A stretch of 64,000 nt of DNA from Parabacteroides goldsteinii DSM 19448 = WAL 12034 (GCF_000969835.1 NZ_KQ033912.1:2627373-2691372); one strand, 5' to 3'; numbered from the stretch's first letter, positions 1-9,324 are shown. A program made the numbers and translations. The notes: generated by a model not told the origin, from the letters alone.

Positions 1-26
1 TTCCTTGTTTATGATGCATTATTTTT

Positions 27-239
27 TTACCAGTAAATCAAACCGAGTGTGCCGCAGCCAATTAGCGCTAATCCCAGTAAAGCATAAAATATACGTGCTC
101 CTTTTCTTCCGAATTTGTTTACGAAAGTCGTTGCTCCGCTGGTTTCGAAATACCAGTCGAAGTTAAAGATGGCAGCGACCAGGGAAAATGCTCCCAGGGC
201 AATGAAGATGGCTAGTATGAAATAATCGGTAGGTTCCAT
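27..239 (-). CDS. Small two-helix membrane protein, Imm17-like
   Basis: A 70-residue protein with two hydrophobic segments (about residues 6-28 and 48-69) separated by a short basic loop containing FGRKGAR. Size, topology and the FNFDWYF...GRKGARIFYALLG pattern resemble the immunity-17 (Imm17) family that is widespread in Bacteroidetes. The stop of tsaE lies 3 bp from this start, so the two genes are very probably co-transcribed. No polymorphic toxin gene is next to it, so an immunity role is not supported here. It may simply be a small inner-membrane protein of unknown function. The family call is from memory and moderate. Confidence 0.6.
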   Translation of the reverse strand: MEPTDYFILAIFIALGAFSLVAAIFNFDWYFETSGATTFVNKFGRKGARIFYALLGLALIGCGTLGLIYW

Positions 240-242
240 CAG

Positions 243-662
243 TTATTTCACTTCTACGGTTCGTGATCCGTCGGGATTTTCGCTGATCGTAACGTTTACC
301 ACGTCTCCCGGCAGCAACTCTTCGATCTTTTCCGGCCATTCGATAAAGCAGAGGGCACCACTGTAAAAATAATCTTCGGTTCCTATCTGTTCTGCTTCAC
401 TGATCTTATTGATGCGGTAAAAGTCAAAGTGATAGATCAACTCGCCGGTCGTATCGCTGCGATATTCGTTGATAATGGCGAATGTCGGGCTGTTGATCAC
501 ATCTTCTACGCCCAGCTCTTCGCAGATCGCTTTGATAAATGTTGTTTTTCCGGCTCCCATGTTTCCGTAGAAGGCAAAGACGGTACGGTCATCCATTCCG
601 GCAATGAATTCTTTGGCTGCCTGGCGGATGGTATCTAAATTTTCAATTTTGATAATACTCAT
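243..662 (-). CDS. tsaE: tRNA threonylcarbamoyladenosine biosynthesis ATPase TsaE
   Basis: 139 residues, the usual TsaE length. A Walker A loop GNMGAGKTT lies at about residues 33-41, followed by the family signature [10 protein letters not shown] and the later FIEWPE motif. TsaE is the ATPase that works with TsaB and TsaD in adding threonylcarbamoyl to A37 of ANN-decoding tRNAs in the cytoplasm. The downstream Imm17-like gene is 3 bp away, suggesting an operon. A perfect Bacteroides -7 box (TACCTTTG, minus strand) lies about 40 bp upstream of the start. The gene looks intact. Confidence 0.96.
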   Translation of the reverse strand: MSIIKIENLDTIRQAAKEFIAGMDDRTVFAFYGNMGAGKTTFIKAICEELGVEDVINSPTFAIINEYRSDTTGELIYHFDFYRINKISEAEQIGTEDYFYSGALCFIEWPEKIEELLPGDVVNVTISENPDGSRTVEVK

Positions 663-699
663 GATGTCTATTGATTATTGATCATTTGTAATCTACCCG

Positions 700-707
700 C
701 AAAGGTA
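700..707 (-). promoter_or_regulatory. -7 box for tsaE
   Basis: TACCTTTG on the minus strand matches the Bacteroidetes -7 consensus TAnnTTTG exactly and lies just upstream of tsaE. No clear TTTG -33 box was seen. The adjacent 714-741 segment is a short TTTTCAA-type direct repeat. Confidence 0.5.
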
Positions 708-741
708 TATTAATTTTCAATTTTCAATTCTCAATTTTCAA

Positions 742-2292
742 TTATTTTGGTATCATGGTAATAAACGGCACCATCATTTCCTCCATCGAGATTCCTCCGT
801 GCTGGAATGTATTCTTGTAATAAGAAACATAATAATTGTAGTTGTTCGGATAAGCGAAGAAGTCATCGTTCATCGCAAAAATGTATTTGCTGCTCAGGTT
901 GGGAGAGGGCAGGCCTATCTTTTCCGGATCGCGTATCTCCAGTACCTCTTTTGGATTGTAATTGAGGTTTTTACCAACTTTGTAACGGAGGTTGGTATTG
1001 GTATTCCTGTCTCCTATCACTTTGATCGGGTTATTGACGCGGATTGTTCCGTGGTCGGTTGTAACGATCACTTTATACCCTTTATCGGAGATGCGTCTGA
1101 ACAACTCCAGGGTGGTCGAGTGTTGGAACCAGGAACGGGTCAGGCTGCGGTAGGCAGCTTCGCTTTGTGCCAGTTCACGGATCATCTTCATTTCCGTACG
1201 GGCATGCGATAACATATCCACAAAGTTCAGGACAACGACATTCAGCTGGTTGTGCGTCAGTGAAGAGATCATATTCAACAGCTTTTCACCGTATTGTGAG
1301 TCGTGTACTTTGTTATAAGAGAAGGTGTACTTCTTGCGGAAACGGTCGATCTGTGTCCGGATCAAAGGCTCTTCGTTCAGGTTTTTTCCTTCTTCACTCT
1401 CTTCATCCACCCATAAGTCCGGAAACATCTTTTCTATCTGTAAAGGCATCAGGCCCGAAAAAATAGAGTTGCGGGCATACTGTGTGGCGGTAGGAAGAAT
1501 ACTGTAATATAATCCTTCATCGAAAGTGAAATATTCAGCCAGCAGGTCTTTTACCACGCGCCACTGGTCCAGGCGGAAGTTGTCGATCAGGATGAAAAAA
1601 ACCTTTTCATTGTTATCCAGCAACGGGAATACTTTTTTCTTGAACAGATCCGGGCTCATCAGAGGGCGTTCCGCAGGGTTCTGTATCCAGTTTACGTAAT
1701 TCTTTTTTACGAATTTTCCGAAAGCGTTGTTTGCTTCTTCTTTTTGCATCCGCAGCATATCGGTCATCTGTACCTGGCTGCTTTCCAGCTCCAACTCCCA
1801 GTACACCAGTTTCTTGTATAATTCCATCCAGTCGTCGGTCGTCAGCGAATCGTTGATCTGCATGCCGATACGGTTGAATTCCTGCTGGTAGCCGACTGTT
1901 GTCGTTTCCGATATGATGACGTTTTTATGTACGTTCTTCTTAATGGAGAGGAGTAGCTGGTTCGGGTTGACCGGCTTGATCAGGTAGTCGGCAATCTTGT
2001 TCCCGATTGCCTGGTTCATAATGCTTTCCTCTTCGCTTTTAGTAACCATGACGACCGGTACGTTAGGGTTGATTTCCTTAATGTGGGCAAGCGTTTCCAG
2101 ACCAGTCAGGCCCGGCATGTTCTCGTCCAGGAAAATAATATCGAACGATTGTTCCCTGCAACAGTCGATTGCATCCTGCCCGCTGATTACCGGAACCACT
2201 TCATACCCTTTATCCTGCAAAAACAAAATGTGAGGTTTCAGCAAATCGATCTCATCATCTGCCCAAAGTACTCTGTCTTTCTTTACTGCCAT
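742..2292 (-). CDS. porX: PorX-type response regulator with PglZ domain
   Basis: 516 residues. Residues 1-120 are a CheY-like receiver with acidic residues D12 and D13, phospho-acceptor D56 (FLDENMPG) and the conserved lysine in DYLIKPVNP. The rest is a PglZ/alkaline-phosphatase-superfamily domain with the metal-site motifs ILIDNFRLDQWR, NFVDMLSHAR and VTTDHGTIRV. This is the architecture of PorX, which in Porphyromonas gingivalis partners PorY and the sigma factor SigP to control type IX secretion genes. A T9SS core operon is present at 26.8-33.0 kb, so the role fits. The gene is monocistronic, with a TAAATTTG -7 box just upstream of the start. Confidence 0.93.
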   Translation of the reverse strand: MAVKKDRVLWADDEIDLLKPHILFLQDKGYEVVPVISGQDAIDCCREQSFDIIFLDENMPGLTGLETLAHIKEINPNVPVVMVTKSEEESIMNQAIGNKIADYLIKPVNPNQLLLSIKKNVHKNVIISETTTVGYQQEFNRIGMQINDSLTTDDWMELYKKLVYWELELESSQVQMTDMLRMQKEEANNAFGKFVKKNYVNWIQNPAERPLMSPDLFKKKVFPLLDNNEKVFFILIDNFRLDQWRVVKDLLAEYFTFDEGLYYSILPTATQYARNSIFSGLMPLQIEKMFPDLWVDEESEEGKNLNEEPLIRTQIDRFRKKYTFSYNKVHDSQYGEKLLNMISSLTHNQLNVVVLNFVDMLSHARTEMKMIRELAQSEAAYRSLTRSWFQHSTTLELFRRISDKGYKVIVTTDHGTIRVNNPIKVIGDRNTNTNLRYKVGKNLNYNPKEVLEIRDPEKIGLPSPNLSSKYIFAMNDDFFAYPNNYNYYVSYYKNTFQHGGISMEEMMVPFITMIPK

Positions 2293-2314
2293 ATTTGTTA
2301 CCTTATTATTCTTA

Positions 2315-2322
2315 CAAATTTA
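2315..2322 (-). promoter_or_regulatory. -7 box for porX
   Basis: TAAATTTG on the minus strand fits TAnnTTTG exactly. It lies 23 bp upstream of the porX start codon, implying a short leader. Confidence 0.5.
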
Positions 2323-2458
2323 ATCGGAATAGTTATATAATAACGCTACTTGCTATGGTTTTGTATATAAATCCTTGCTTTTTTACGAACTTTTAAGCCT
2401 GGGTGTACTGTTTAATATAATTTAATTGTTTATTTATCATGTAAATACGGTGTTGTCG

Positions 2459-2466
2459 TATATTTG
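2459..2466 (+). promoter_or_regulatory. -7 box for the TlpA-like gene
   Basis: TATATTTG fits TAnnTTTG exactly and lies 45 bp before the ATG at 2511. A -33 TTTG at the expected distance was not found. Confidence 0.5.
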
Positions 2467-2510
2467 CGTACATATCGTAGTAGAGAACATATAGTATTAA
2501 TAATTATACC

Positions 2511-3728
2511 ATGAGAACAAAATTGTTATTTATCGTTCTCTTTTTGTCAGCAGTAATGACGGGGAACGGAACGGAAGACAGGAGTGAATACTTAAGAAAA
2601 GTATTAGATAATTTGGAGAAGATAAAAACGGCTACTTACCGTTTGCAGAGTGAAGCTTGGGAACCGGGCGACACAATACCGGGCTATTCTGTCTATACAT
2701 TTGTAGAAGAATATGATAATCCGGCAGACACTGCGGTAGGTGCCAGTTATGCGGACTATTCGGATGCTGAGAAAAAGCAAATAAGTTCCTGTTATGATGG
2801 GTATGTACGTCTATCCTTTTACCATGACAAACACGGAGTTATGGTTGATGATTTTACTCGCAGAAACCTGCCTTTCAGACTGGTAGGCGTAGGAACTCCT
2901 TATTTCAACTATGCGAAGAATATTATTAAATATGTGCTGACAACCCAGGACAGTATCTCCGTGGACATGAAAGATTGCGGAGATGAATATCTGCTTAGTT
3001 TGGTTATTAACGAAGATGTACAAGTTGAATTTTTCGGACGACCTTACCATCTTCCCAAGCCACCGTTCTACCAAGACCCGACTTCCATATATGAGGTACA
3101 CATCCGTAAATCGGATAATTTACCCTACAAGGTCAGAAGAGAAATGTCACATAACATAACTGAATATACTTATATAGAAGGCCAGTTTAATACACTGAGC
3201 GCTAAAGGAATTACTGCCTCCGACTACATCCCGGCAGATTACGAGGTCAGAGAATATGGCAAGAAATATGACACCAAGCCAGAGGTAAATATTACTGGTC
3301 AAAAAGCTCCCGATTGGACTTTGACGGATACCAAAGATCTGCAAGTCTCATTGTCGGACCTGAGTAGTAAAGTCATTGTAATGGAATTTACCGGAATCGG
3401 TTGCGGCCCTTGCGCAGCTTCTATCCCTTTCCTGAATAAATTGAAAGAGACATACAGCGCAGAACAACTGACGGTTCTTGCCGTTGAAATCTGGAATCGG
3501 AAAATGCCGTCACTTCAGAATTATGCAAATAGACAACATATAAACTACTTGTTTCTTGCCGGTAACGATGAAATAGTGAATACTTATCTGAATGGCGACC
3601 GAGGCGTTCCTTTTTTCTTCATACTGGATGAGAACAGAGTTATAAAACGAATCATAAAAGGTTATAATCTGGAACATACCGGGAAAGAAATAACTCAAGC
3701 GATAGATGAGCTATTAAAATCGAACTAG
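2511..3728 (+). CDS. TlpA-like thioredoxin-fold exported protein
   Basis: 405 residues with an N-terminal Sec signal peptide (about residues 1-20, LLFIVLFLSAVMTGNG). The N-terminal 260 residues have no recognised domain. The C-terminal 140 residues are a thioredoxin/AhpC-TSA domain with the active site CGPC at C298-C301 followed by a cis-Pro-type GVPFFFILD motif. Such Bacteroidetes proteins are periplasmic thiol-disulfide oxidoreductases of the TlpA/ResA group; the substrate is unknown. The gene is monocistronic and convergent with the antiporter gene, with a double hairpin between them. Confidence 0.88.
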   Translation: MRTKLLFIVLFLSAVMTGNGTEDRSEYLRKVLDNLEKIKTATYRLQSEAWEPGDTIPGYSVYTFVEEYDNPADTAVGASYADYSDAEKKQISSCYDGYVRLSFYHDKHGVMVDDFTRRNLPFRLVGVGTPYFNYAKNIIKYVLTTQDSISVDMKDCGDEYLLSLVINEDVQVEFFGRPYHLPKPPFYQDPTSIYEVHIRKSDNLPYKVRREMSHNITEYTYIEGQFNTLSAKGITASDYIPADYEVREYGKKYDTKPEVNITGQKAPDWTLTDTKDLQVSLSDLSSKVIVMEFTGIGCGPCAASIPFLNKLKETYSAEQLTVLAVEIWNRKMPSLQNYANRQHINYLFLAGNDEIVNTYLNGDRGVPFFFILDENRVIKRIIKGYNLEHTGKEITQAIDELLKSN

Positions 3729-3793
3729 TGTCATTGAAAAAGTACTAGAGAACGAGAAAACGTCTTCAGGAAGTTGTTCAATACCTCTCCGGG

Positions 3794-3864
3794 TGTTTCA
3801 CCTATTTTCTCCAGGTGAAACAAAAGTTTCTCCCGTAAGAAACAAAGGTTTCCTCGGGAGAAAC
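3794..3864. terminator. Two adjacent perfect hairpins between convergent genes
   Basis: Hairpin 1 pairs TGTTTCACCT (3794-3803) with AGGTGAAACA (3813-3822). Hairpin 2 pairs GTTTCTCCCG (3826-3835) with CGGGAGAAAC (3855-3864) and has an inner GAAAC/GTTTC pair. Neither has a long T tract. Being symmetric, they could terminate transcription from both flanking genes, or they may be a dispersed palindromic repeat. Confidence 0.5.
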
Positions 3865-3885
3865 AAGATTCAGATTATAGTAATA

Positions 3886-5403
3886 TTAATTCTTTGTCAG
3901 CGTATAATCCGTAATCCCCAGTGCCTCATAAGCCTGGAGCAACGCTTCGTCGTTATCGGAGATCATCAGTAACTTATCGTTTTCCATAAGGACTGTATTC
4001 CCTTTAGGGATGAAATAACGTCCGTCGCGCATCACCATAACCGCCAGTGTATGGTCGGGCAGGGTAAGCTCCATCAGTTTATTCCCATGCGTAAGCACTT
4101 CCGGAGTGATGTCGATTTCACTCATCGCGCTCTTGATGCCTTCCGGCAGTTCGATACCGAATACATCTTTTCGTTCCGGTTCGTCGATCATATCCAGCCA
4201 TTTGGCAGCCTGTGTTACGGTAGTGCCTTGTATCAGCAACGAAAGGATGGTGATAAAGAATACCACATTGAATATCAGTCCGGCGTGTTCTATTCCCGCA
4301 ATCATCGGGTAAGTGGCGAAGATGATCGGTACGGCGCCGCGCAAACCTACCCACGATATATACAACTTTCCTTTAAAGGAGAAGTTTTTATAAGGAATCA
4401 GGCAAAGGAACACGCTGATCGGACGGGCGAAGATAATCATGAAGATACCGATCGTTAACCCGATGGGGGCCACCGGCAGCAGTTCGTGCGGGTTGACAAG
4501 CAATCCGAGCGTAAGGAACATCACGATCTGCCATAACCAGGCAAAACCGTCGAAGAACGTACCGATACTCTTTTTATGTACAATCTTGGCATTTCCTACC
4601 ACCAAGCCGGCTATATATACGGCCAGGTAGCCGTTTCCTTTACATAGTGTAGTGGCAGCAAAAGTAAAGAATGCAGTAGCCAACAGCAGGATCGGATACA
4701 ACGATTCGTTGTCGATATCTATCTTGTTAATGATAAATACAGCTATCTTTCCTAACAGGAAACCGGCAATAGCACCCACCGATAACTGGATAACCAGCGA
4801 TAAGGCAGCATCAGCCAGGTTCATCCCTGCCGTCTGGATATAAGCGATCAGTAACAAAGTCAGCATATACGCCATCGGGTCGTTACTACCACTTTCCAAC
4901 TCCAATGTCGGACGAAGCCGTTCTTTCAGGTACACCCCTTTGCTTCGCAGGATAGAGAATACGGAAGCCGAATCGGTTGACGACATGACGGCCGCCATCA
5001 ACAGCGACTCCGGAAGTGTCAGCGTCTCGTAGCCGGTGACCAGTTTGGACAAGTAATAGATGAAACCACCCGTTATAAAGGTGGTAGCCAATACCCCGAT
5101 CGTCGCAAGTATAACCCCTTGTGGAGCAATCGGTTTTACTTCTGATATCTTCGTGTCCATACCACCCGAGAACAGGATGATACTCAAAGCCAGCATACCG
5201 ATAAACTGTGCCGCATTGGGATTACTGAACTGGATACCCAGTCCGTCACTGCCGAACAACATACCGACTCCCAGGAATAATAACAAGGCGGGGAGTCCGA
5301 AACGATAACCTGCCTTACCGGCGAAAATACTGAAAAAAAGAATGACGGAAGCAATCAACAAGATTCCCTCCGCATTATGTAAAATGTCTAAGTCGTGGAA
5401 CAT
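3886..5403 (-). CDS. CPA1-type potassium/proton antiporter
   Basis: 505 residues. About 12-13 hydrophobic segments cover residues 10-400 with the cation/proton antiporter core motif SSTDSASVFSIL and the repeated family glycines (GVGMLFGSDGLGIQF). The C-terminal 90 residues form a cytoplasmic TrkA-C-like domain (LTLPDHTLAVMVMRDG...), typical of the NhaP2/CvrA K+/H+ antiporter subgroup. It would exchange K+ for H+ across the inner membrane in ion and pH homeostasis. It is monocistronic, and no strong promoter box was identified upstream. Confidence 0.93.
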   Translation of the reverse strand: MFHDLDILHNAEGILLIASVILFFSIFAGKAGYRFGLPALLLFLGVGMLFGSDGLGIQFSNPNAAQFIGMLALSIILFSGGMDTKISEVKPIAPQGVILATIGVLATTFITGGFIYYLSKLVTGYETLTLPESLLMAAVMSSTDSASVFSILRSKGVYLKERLRPTLELESGSNDPMAYMLTLLLIAYIQTAGMNLADAALSLVIQLSVGAIAGFLLGKIAVFIINKIDIDNESLYPILLLATAFFTFAATTLCKGNGYLAVYIAGLVVGNAKIVHKKSIGTFFDGFAWLWQIVMFLTLGLLVNPHELLPVAPIGLTIGIFMIIFARPISVFLCLIPYKNFSFKGKLYISWVGLRGAVPIIFATYPMIAGIEHAGLIFNVVFFITILSLLIQGTTVTQAAKWLDMIDEPERKDVFGIELPEGIKSAMSEIDITPEVLTHGNKLMELTLPDHTLAVMVMRDGRYFIPKGNTVLMENDKLLMISDNDEALLQAYEALGITDYTLTKN

Positions 5404-5517
5404 AAGCGGAAACGGTTTACTCTAAATTATCTTTCAAAATAACGAAAAAAAACTGAAACTACAATGGTTTGAATGCCGAAAAAACAAGCTTATATACTGA
5501 TTAATGAATATATTACG

Positions 5518-5525
5518 TATATTTG
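5518..5525 (+). promoter_or_regulatory. -7 box that fixes the start of the transglutaminase-fold gene
   Basis: TATATTTG, an exact TAnnTTTG match, lies only 20 bp before the ATG at 5545. An upstream in-frame ATG at 5473 would put this promoter inside the coding region, so 5545 is the better start. Confidence 0.55.
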
Positions 5526-5544
5526 CCGGCGTAAAATAAACACT

Positions 5545-8205
5545 ATGCATAAAACACATTTATTCGTATTATTGTTCGCTCTCCTGATAGGGACGGCGTG
5601 TAACAAAGAGAAGCACTTCATCTCTGACAATGCATTCAGAGCCGAAGTAGAGAAAGATTTCCAGGCCAAACAGGCAGCCCTGCCTGACGGAGATCTGTTT
5701 GCAGTTTTCAATCAACAAATGACGCCGGAAGAAAAAGAGGCGCTTACATTCCTGTACGCCTATATGCCGATCGGCGACATTACCGACTATGATGGAAAAC
5801 TTTACCTGGATAATATCCGCAGTTCTTTCCAGGCAAAGCAGGAAATGCCGTGGGGTGACAGTATCCCTGAAGACATCTTCCGTCATTTTGTTCTTCCTAT
5901 CCGTGTAAACAATGAGAACCTGGACGAAAGCCGTATGGTCTTCTTCGACGAACTGAAAGACCGTGTGAAAGGCATGTCCTTATACGATGCCGTGCTGGAA
6001 GTAAACCACTGGTGTCATGAAAAGGTAATTTATACGCCTTCCGATGCCCGTACCAGCTCCCCGTTGGCTTCTGTAAAGACAGCTTACGGCCGTTGCGGTG
6101 AGGAGTCTACCTTTACGGTGGCTGCGCTTCGTTCGGTAGGTATCCCTGCACGCCAGGTATATACCCCGCGTTGGGCACATACCGACGACAATCATGCCTG
6201 GGTAGAAGCCTGGGTGAACGGCAAATGGTATTTCCTGGGTGCCTGCGAACCGGAACCGGTCCTGAATCTGGGATGGTTTAACGGTCCGGCTTACCGGGGC
6301 ATGCTGATGCATACGAAGGTATTCGGCAAATATAACGGTCCGGAAGAAGTGATGCTTGAAACAGACGGTTACACAGAAATCAATGTGATCGACAACTACG
6401 CACCGACAGGCAAAGCCATCGTGACCGTAGTCGATACCGACGGTAACCCTGTCCCCGATGCAAACGTGGAATTTAAAATCTACAACTATGCAGAATTCTA
6501 TACCGTAGCCAATAAGAAAACCGATGCCGAAGGAAAGACTTTCCTGACCGCCGGTAAAGGTGATATGTTCGTATGGGCAACCAAAGACGGTAAATTCGGT
6601 TTCGATAAAGTATCTTTTGGAAAAGGTGACGCGACGATCAAGCTGGATAAGAAACCGGGGGATGCACTCGGAGCAGTTACTCTTGACATTATTCCTCCGG
6701 TAGAAGGCTCTATCCCTGCCGAAGTAACTCCGGAACAGAAAGAGGCCAACGCCAAACGCCTGTTGGAAGAAGATGCTATTCGTAACAAATATGTAGCAAC
6801 TTTCTATACCGAAGAAAAAGCCGAAGCATTGGCTAAAGAACTCGGTATCGACCCGCTGAAGACTTCCGACTTTCTGATCGGTAGCCGCGGTAACTGGATG
6901 GAAATCGAAAAGTTCCTGCGTGAAACTCCGGCTGATAAACGTCCGGTTGCTATGGCGTTACTGGATGTGATTTCGGCTAAAGACCTCCGTGATACGCCGG
7001 CTTCCGTTCTGGCAGATCACCTGAATAATACGGAAGAAGTAAAGAGCGAACAGTTCAATAATTATATATTGAACCCGCGCGTAGCTAACGAATTCCTTAC
7101 TCCGTATCGCAGCTATTTCCAGGCAAATGTAGATGCTGCACTGGCGAAACAGGCAAAAGAGGACCCGCAGGCTCTGGTTGAGTGGGTGAAAAAGAATATC
7201 ACAATCAATGATGCATTGAATCCGCAGCGTATTCCGGTTATGCCGATGGGTGTGTTCAAGGCCCGCATTGCCGATAAGGGTTCACGTAATATCTTCTTTG
7301 TCGCAGTTGCCCGTAGCCTGGGTATCCCGGCACGTATCGAACCGGTAGCCCGTAAGGTACAGTATATGAAGGATGGCAACTGGATGGACGTTGACTTCGA
7401 AGCAGCCGTTCAGACTACAGCCAAACAAGGTAAGGTGGTCGCTTCCTACAGTCCGATCAAGGCTTTGCAGGATCCGAAATATTACAGCCACTTTACGATT
7501 GCCAAGATTCTTCCGGATGCGAAGTTGCAGACATTGAACTTCGAACGATCCGGCAATGTAGATATGGGCGTTGGCGATACCTGGAGCAGTATGTTGAAGA
7601 AACCGTTGTCGATGGACGAAGGTAACTATATGATGGTAACCGGAACCCGTATGGCAAACGGTAGCGTCCTGGCCGAAGTATCTTTCTTCAACGTAGAACC
7701 GGACAAGACAACAGATACTAAGCTGGAAATGCGTGAGAACACCGACGAGGTACAGGTAATCGGTAACTTCAATTCGGAAAACAAGTTCAAACGTGCCGAT
7801 AACGGTGAAGAAACCAGCGTACTGGCAACAACCGGCCGTGGTTATTTCGTTGTAGCCATCCTGGGCGCCCGTCAGGAACCGACCAACCACGCTATGCGCG
7901 ATATCGCAGCCGTGAAGAAGGATCTGGAAGAATGGGGCCGTAGCATGGTACTGTTGTTCCCGGATGAAAAAGGTTACAAAAACTTCGATCCGAAAGAGTT
8001 CGGCGACCTGCCGGGCACAATCACATACGGTATCGATGCCGATGGTCATATCCAGAAAGAGATCGCATCGGCCATGAAGTTACAGAATGCCAGCCAGCTT
8101 CCGATCTTCATCATCGCCGATACCTTCAACCGTGTCGTATTCGTATCCCAGGGATACACCATCGGCCTGGGCGAACAGTTGATGAAGGTGATACATAAGT
8201 TGTAA
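5545..8205 (+). CDS. Transglutaminase-like lipoprotein
   Basis: 886 residues from the ATG at 5545, which opens a lipoprotein signal peptide (LFALLIGTACNKE, lipobox ending at a cysteine). The first transglutaminase-core domain has the nucleophile in GRCGEES (C184) and the partner histidine in DDNHAW (H217). A carboxypeptidase-regulatory-like beta domain follows (about 290-370). A second region near residues 570-615 (GVFKARIADKGSRNIFF...LGIPARIEPV) has the transglutaminase fold signature without a cysteine at the expected position. Related Bacteroidetes proteins are large exported transglutaminase-family proteins of unknown substrate. Monocistronic, ended by the terminator at 8228-8272. Confidence 0.88.
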   Translation: MHKTHLFVLLFALLIGTACNKEKHFISDNAFRAEVEKDFQAKQAALPDGDLFAVFNQQMTPEEKEALTFLYAYMPIGDITDYDGKLYLDNIRSSFQAKQEMPWGDSIPEDIFRHFVLPIRVNNENLDESRMVFFDELKDRVKGMSLYDAVLEVNHWCHEKVIYTPSDARTSSPLASVKTAYGRCGEESTFTVAALRSVGIPARQVYTPRWAHTDDNHAWVEAWVNGKWYFLGACEPEPVLNLGWFNGPAYRGMLMHTKVFGKYNGPEEVMLETDGYTEINVIDNYAPTGKAIVTVVDTDGNPVPDANVEFKIYNYAEFYTVANKKTDAEGKTFLTAGKGDMFVWATKDGKFGFDKVSFGKGDATIKLDKKPGDALGAVTLDIIPPVEGSIPAEVTPEQKEANAKRLLEEDAIRNKYVATFYTEEKAEALAKELGIDPLKTSDFLIGSRGNWMEIEKFLRETPADKRPVAMALLDVISAKDLRDTPASVLADHLNNTEEVKSEQFNNYILNPRVANEFLTPYRSYFQANVDAALAKQAKEDPQALVEWVKKNITINDALNPQRIPVMPMGVFKARIADKGSRNIFFVAVARSLGIPARIEPVARKVQYMKDGNWMDVDFEAAVQTTAKQGKVVASYSPIKALQDPKYYSHFTIAKILPDAKLQTLNFERSGNVDMGVGDTWSSMLKKPLSMDEGNYMMVTGTRMANGSVLAEVSFFNVEPDKTTDTKLEMRENTDEVQVIGNFNSENKFKRADNGEETSVLATTGRGYFVVAILGARQEPTNHAMRDIAAVKKDLEEWGRSMVLLFPDEKGYKNFDPKEFGDLPGTITYGIDADGHIQKEIASAMKLQNASQLPIFIIADTFNRVVFVSQGYTIGLGEQLMKVIHKL

Positions 8206-8227
8206 AATACAATTTGCATAAATAATC

Positions 8228-8272
8228 AGCCCTGTATTCGGTAGTAAAGAAACTCCCGGATACAGGGCTTTT
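8228..8272 (+). terminator. Rho-independent terminator
   Basis: AGCCCTGTAT (8228-8237) pairs with ATACAGGGCT (8260-8269), followed by TTTTC. It lies 22 bp after the stop of the transglutaminase-like gene. Confidence 0.8.
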
Positions 8273-8347
8273 CTATGGAAGGGCTAGCATTTTATTAAAA
8301 GGACAATATAATCTGTATAAAAGTTTTTTTATACCAGGTGAATACTT

Positions 8348-8355
8348 TATATTTG
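8348..8355 (+). promoter_or_regulatory. -7 box for the Rpn-type nuclease gene
   Basis: TATATTTG fits the Bacteroidetes -7 consensus exactly, 63 bp upstream of the ATG at 8418. The -33 element is not clear. Confidence 0.5.
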
Positions 8356-8417
8356 CCGCAAGGATATGAAAATCCTTGTAGCACTAGTATTATTAACAAC
8401 TAAAATCGTAAATAACT

Positions 8418-9299
8418 ATGGGAAAGTTTATCAATCCCTGGGTCGATAGGGGTTTTAAAATCCTGTTTGGCCGTGAAATCAGTAAAGATTTGCTGGTAGA
8501 TTTCTTGAATGATCTGTTCGATGGAGAGCACAGTATTGTCGATCTTACTTTCCTGAATGTGGAATTGCCTTCCGAGACGATAGAAGGGCGTGGTGCCATA
8601 TTTGATCTGAAATGTAAGGATGCTGATGGTGCCGTATTTATCGTAGAGGTCCAAAATGCTTCCCAATGTTATTTCCATGAACGCGGATTATACTATCTTT
8701 GTAGAGCAGTGTGTGAACAGGGAGAAAGAGGTCCGGAATGGAAATTCGGTATCTGTCCGGTATACGGAGTATTTCTGTTGAACTTCAAGTCCGGACGAAC
8801 CGATAAACTGCGAACGGATATAATCCTGGCAGATAGGGAGACAGGAAAGCTGTTTAGTGATAAGATCCGTCAGGTCTACCTGGAGATGCCCTTCTTTACG
8901 AAAGAGGAGGATGAGTGTGAAACCCCTTTTGAAATGTGGTTATATATATTAAAGAATATGGACAAGCTAGAGCGTATGCCTTTTAAGGCACAAAAACAAC
9001 TATTCGAGAAACTGGAACAGATTGCCGGTATAGGAAATCTCACCAAAGAGGAGCGCCTGGAATATGATGAGGCGCTAAAGGTGTATCGTGACTGCAAGAA
9101 TATTGTTGATTATGCTAAAGATGAAGGACATGCAGAAGGCAAGGTTGAAGGTTTGGCGGAAGGTCGTGTGGAAGGTCGTGCCGAGGGGTTGCTCGAAGGG
9201 ATGCGTCTTATGGCTGCAAACTTGAAAAGACAAGGGATAGATGTTAAAGCTATTTCAACAGCTTCGGGCCTTTCCGAAGAAGAGATTAATAGTTTGTGA
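8418..9299 (+). CDS. Rpn/PD-(D/E)XK nuclease family protein (transposase_31-like)
   Basis: 293 residues. It opens with the family hallmark NPWVDRGFKILFGREISKD and has a PD-(D/E)XK-type nuclease core: D63 in IFDLKCKD and E77-x-Q79 in FIVEVQ. The C-terminal tail (about residues 235-265) is a degenerate repeat of short EG-rich units (EGKVEGLAEGRVEGRAEG) ahead of a short helical end (GLSEEEINSL), as is usual in this family. E. coli Rpn relatives are recombination-promoting DNA nucleases, and the family is often annotated as transposase without a mobile element. It has its own promoter and terminator. Confidence 0.9.
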   Translation: MGKFINPWVDRGFKILFGREISKDLLVDFLNDLFDGEHSIVDLTFLNVELPSETIEGRGAIFDLKCKDADGAVFIVEVQNASQCYFHERGLYYLCRAVCEQGERGPEWKFGICPVYGVFLLNFKSGRTDKLRTDIILADRETGKLFSDKIRQVYLEMPFFTKEEDECETPFEMWLYILKNMDKLERMPFKAQKQLFEKLEQIAGIGNLTKEERLEYDEALKVYRDCKNIVDYAKDEGHAEGKVEGLAEGRVEGRAEGLLEGMRLMAANLKRQGIDVKAISTASGLSEEEINSL

Positions 9300-9324
9300 G
9301 TCCTTTTTATAGGATCAATGAGTC

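Noticed and set aside
27..239. Immunity gene of a polymorphic toxin system
   Set aside because: The sequence is Imm17-like, but its neighbours are tsaE and porX and no toxin gene is present.
3794..3864. CRISPR-like repeats
   Set aside because: The GTTTC units are two hairpins with unequal spacing and no repeat-spacer regularity.
5473..5545. 24-codon longer start for the transglutaminase-like lipoprotein
   Set aside because: The extension would precede a good lipoprotein signal peptide and contains an exact promoter box.
7282..8049. 255-codon minus-strand frame inside the transglutaminase-like gene
   Set aside because: It is fully antisense to a strongly coding gene with signal peptide and domain motifs and has no recognisable features of its own.
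8418..9299. Active transposase or insertion sequence
   Set aside because: The protein belongs to the Rpn/transposase_31 group, but there are no terminal inverted repeats or target duplications around it.
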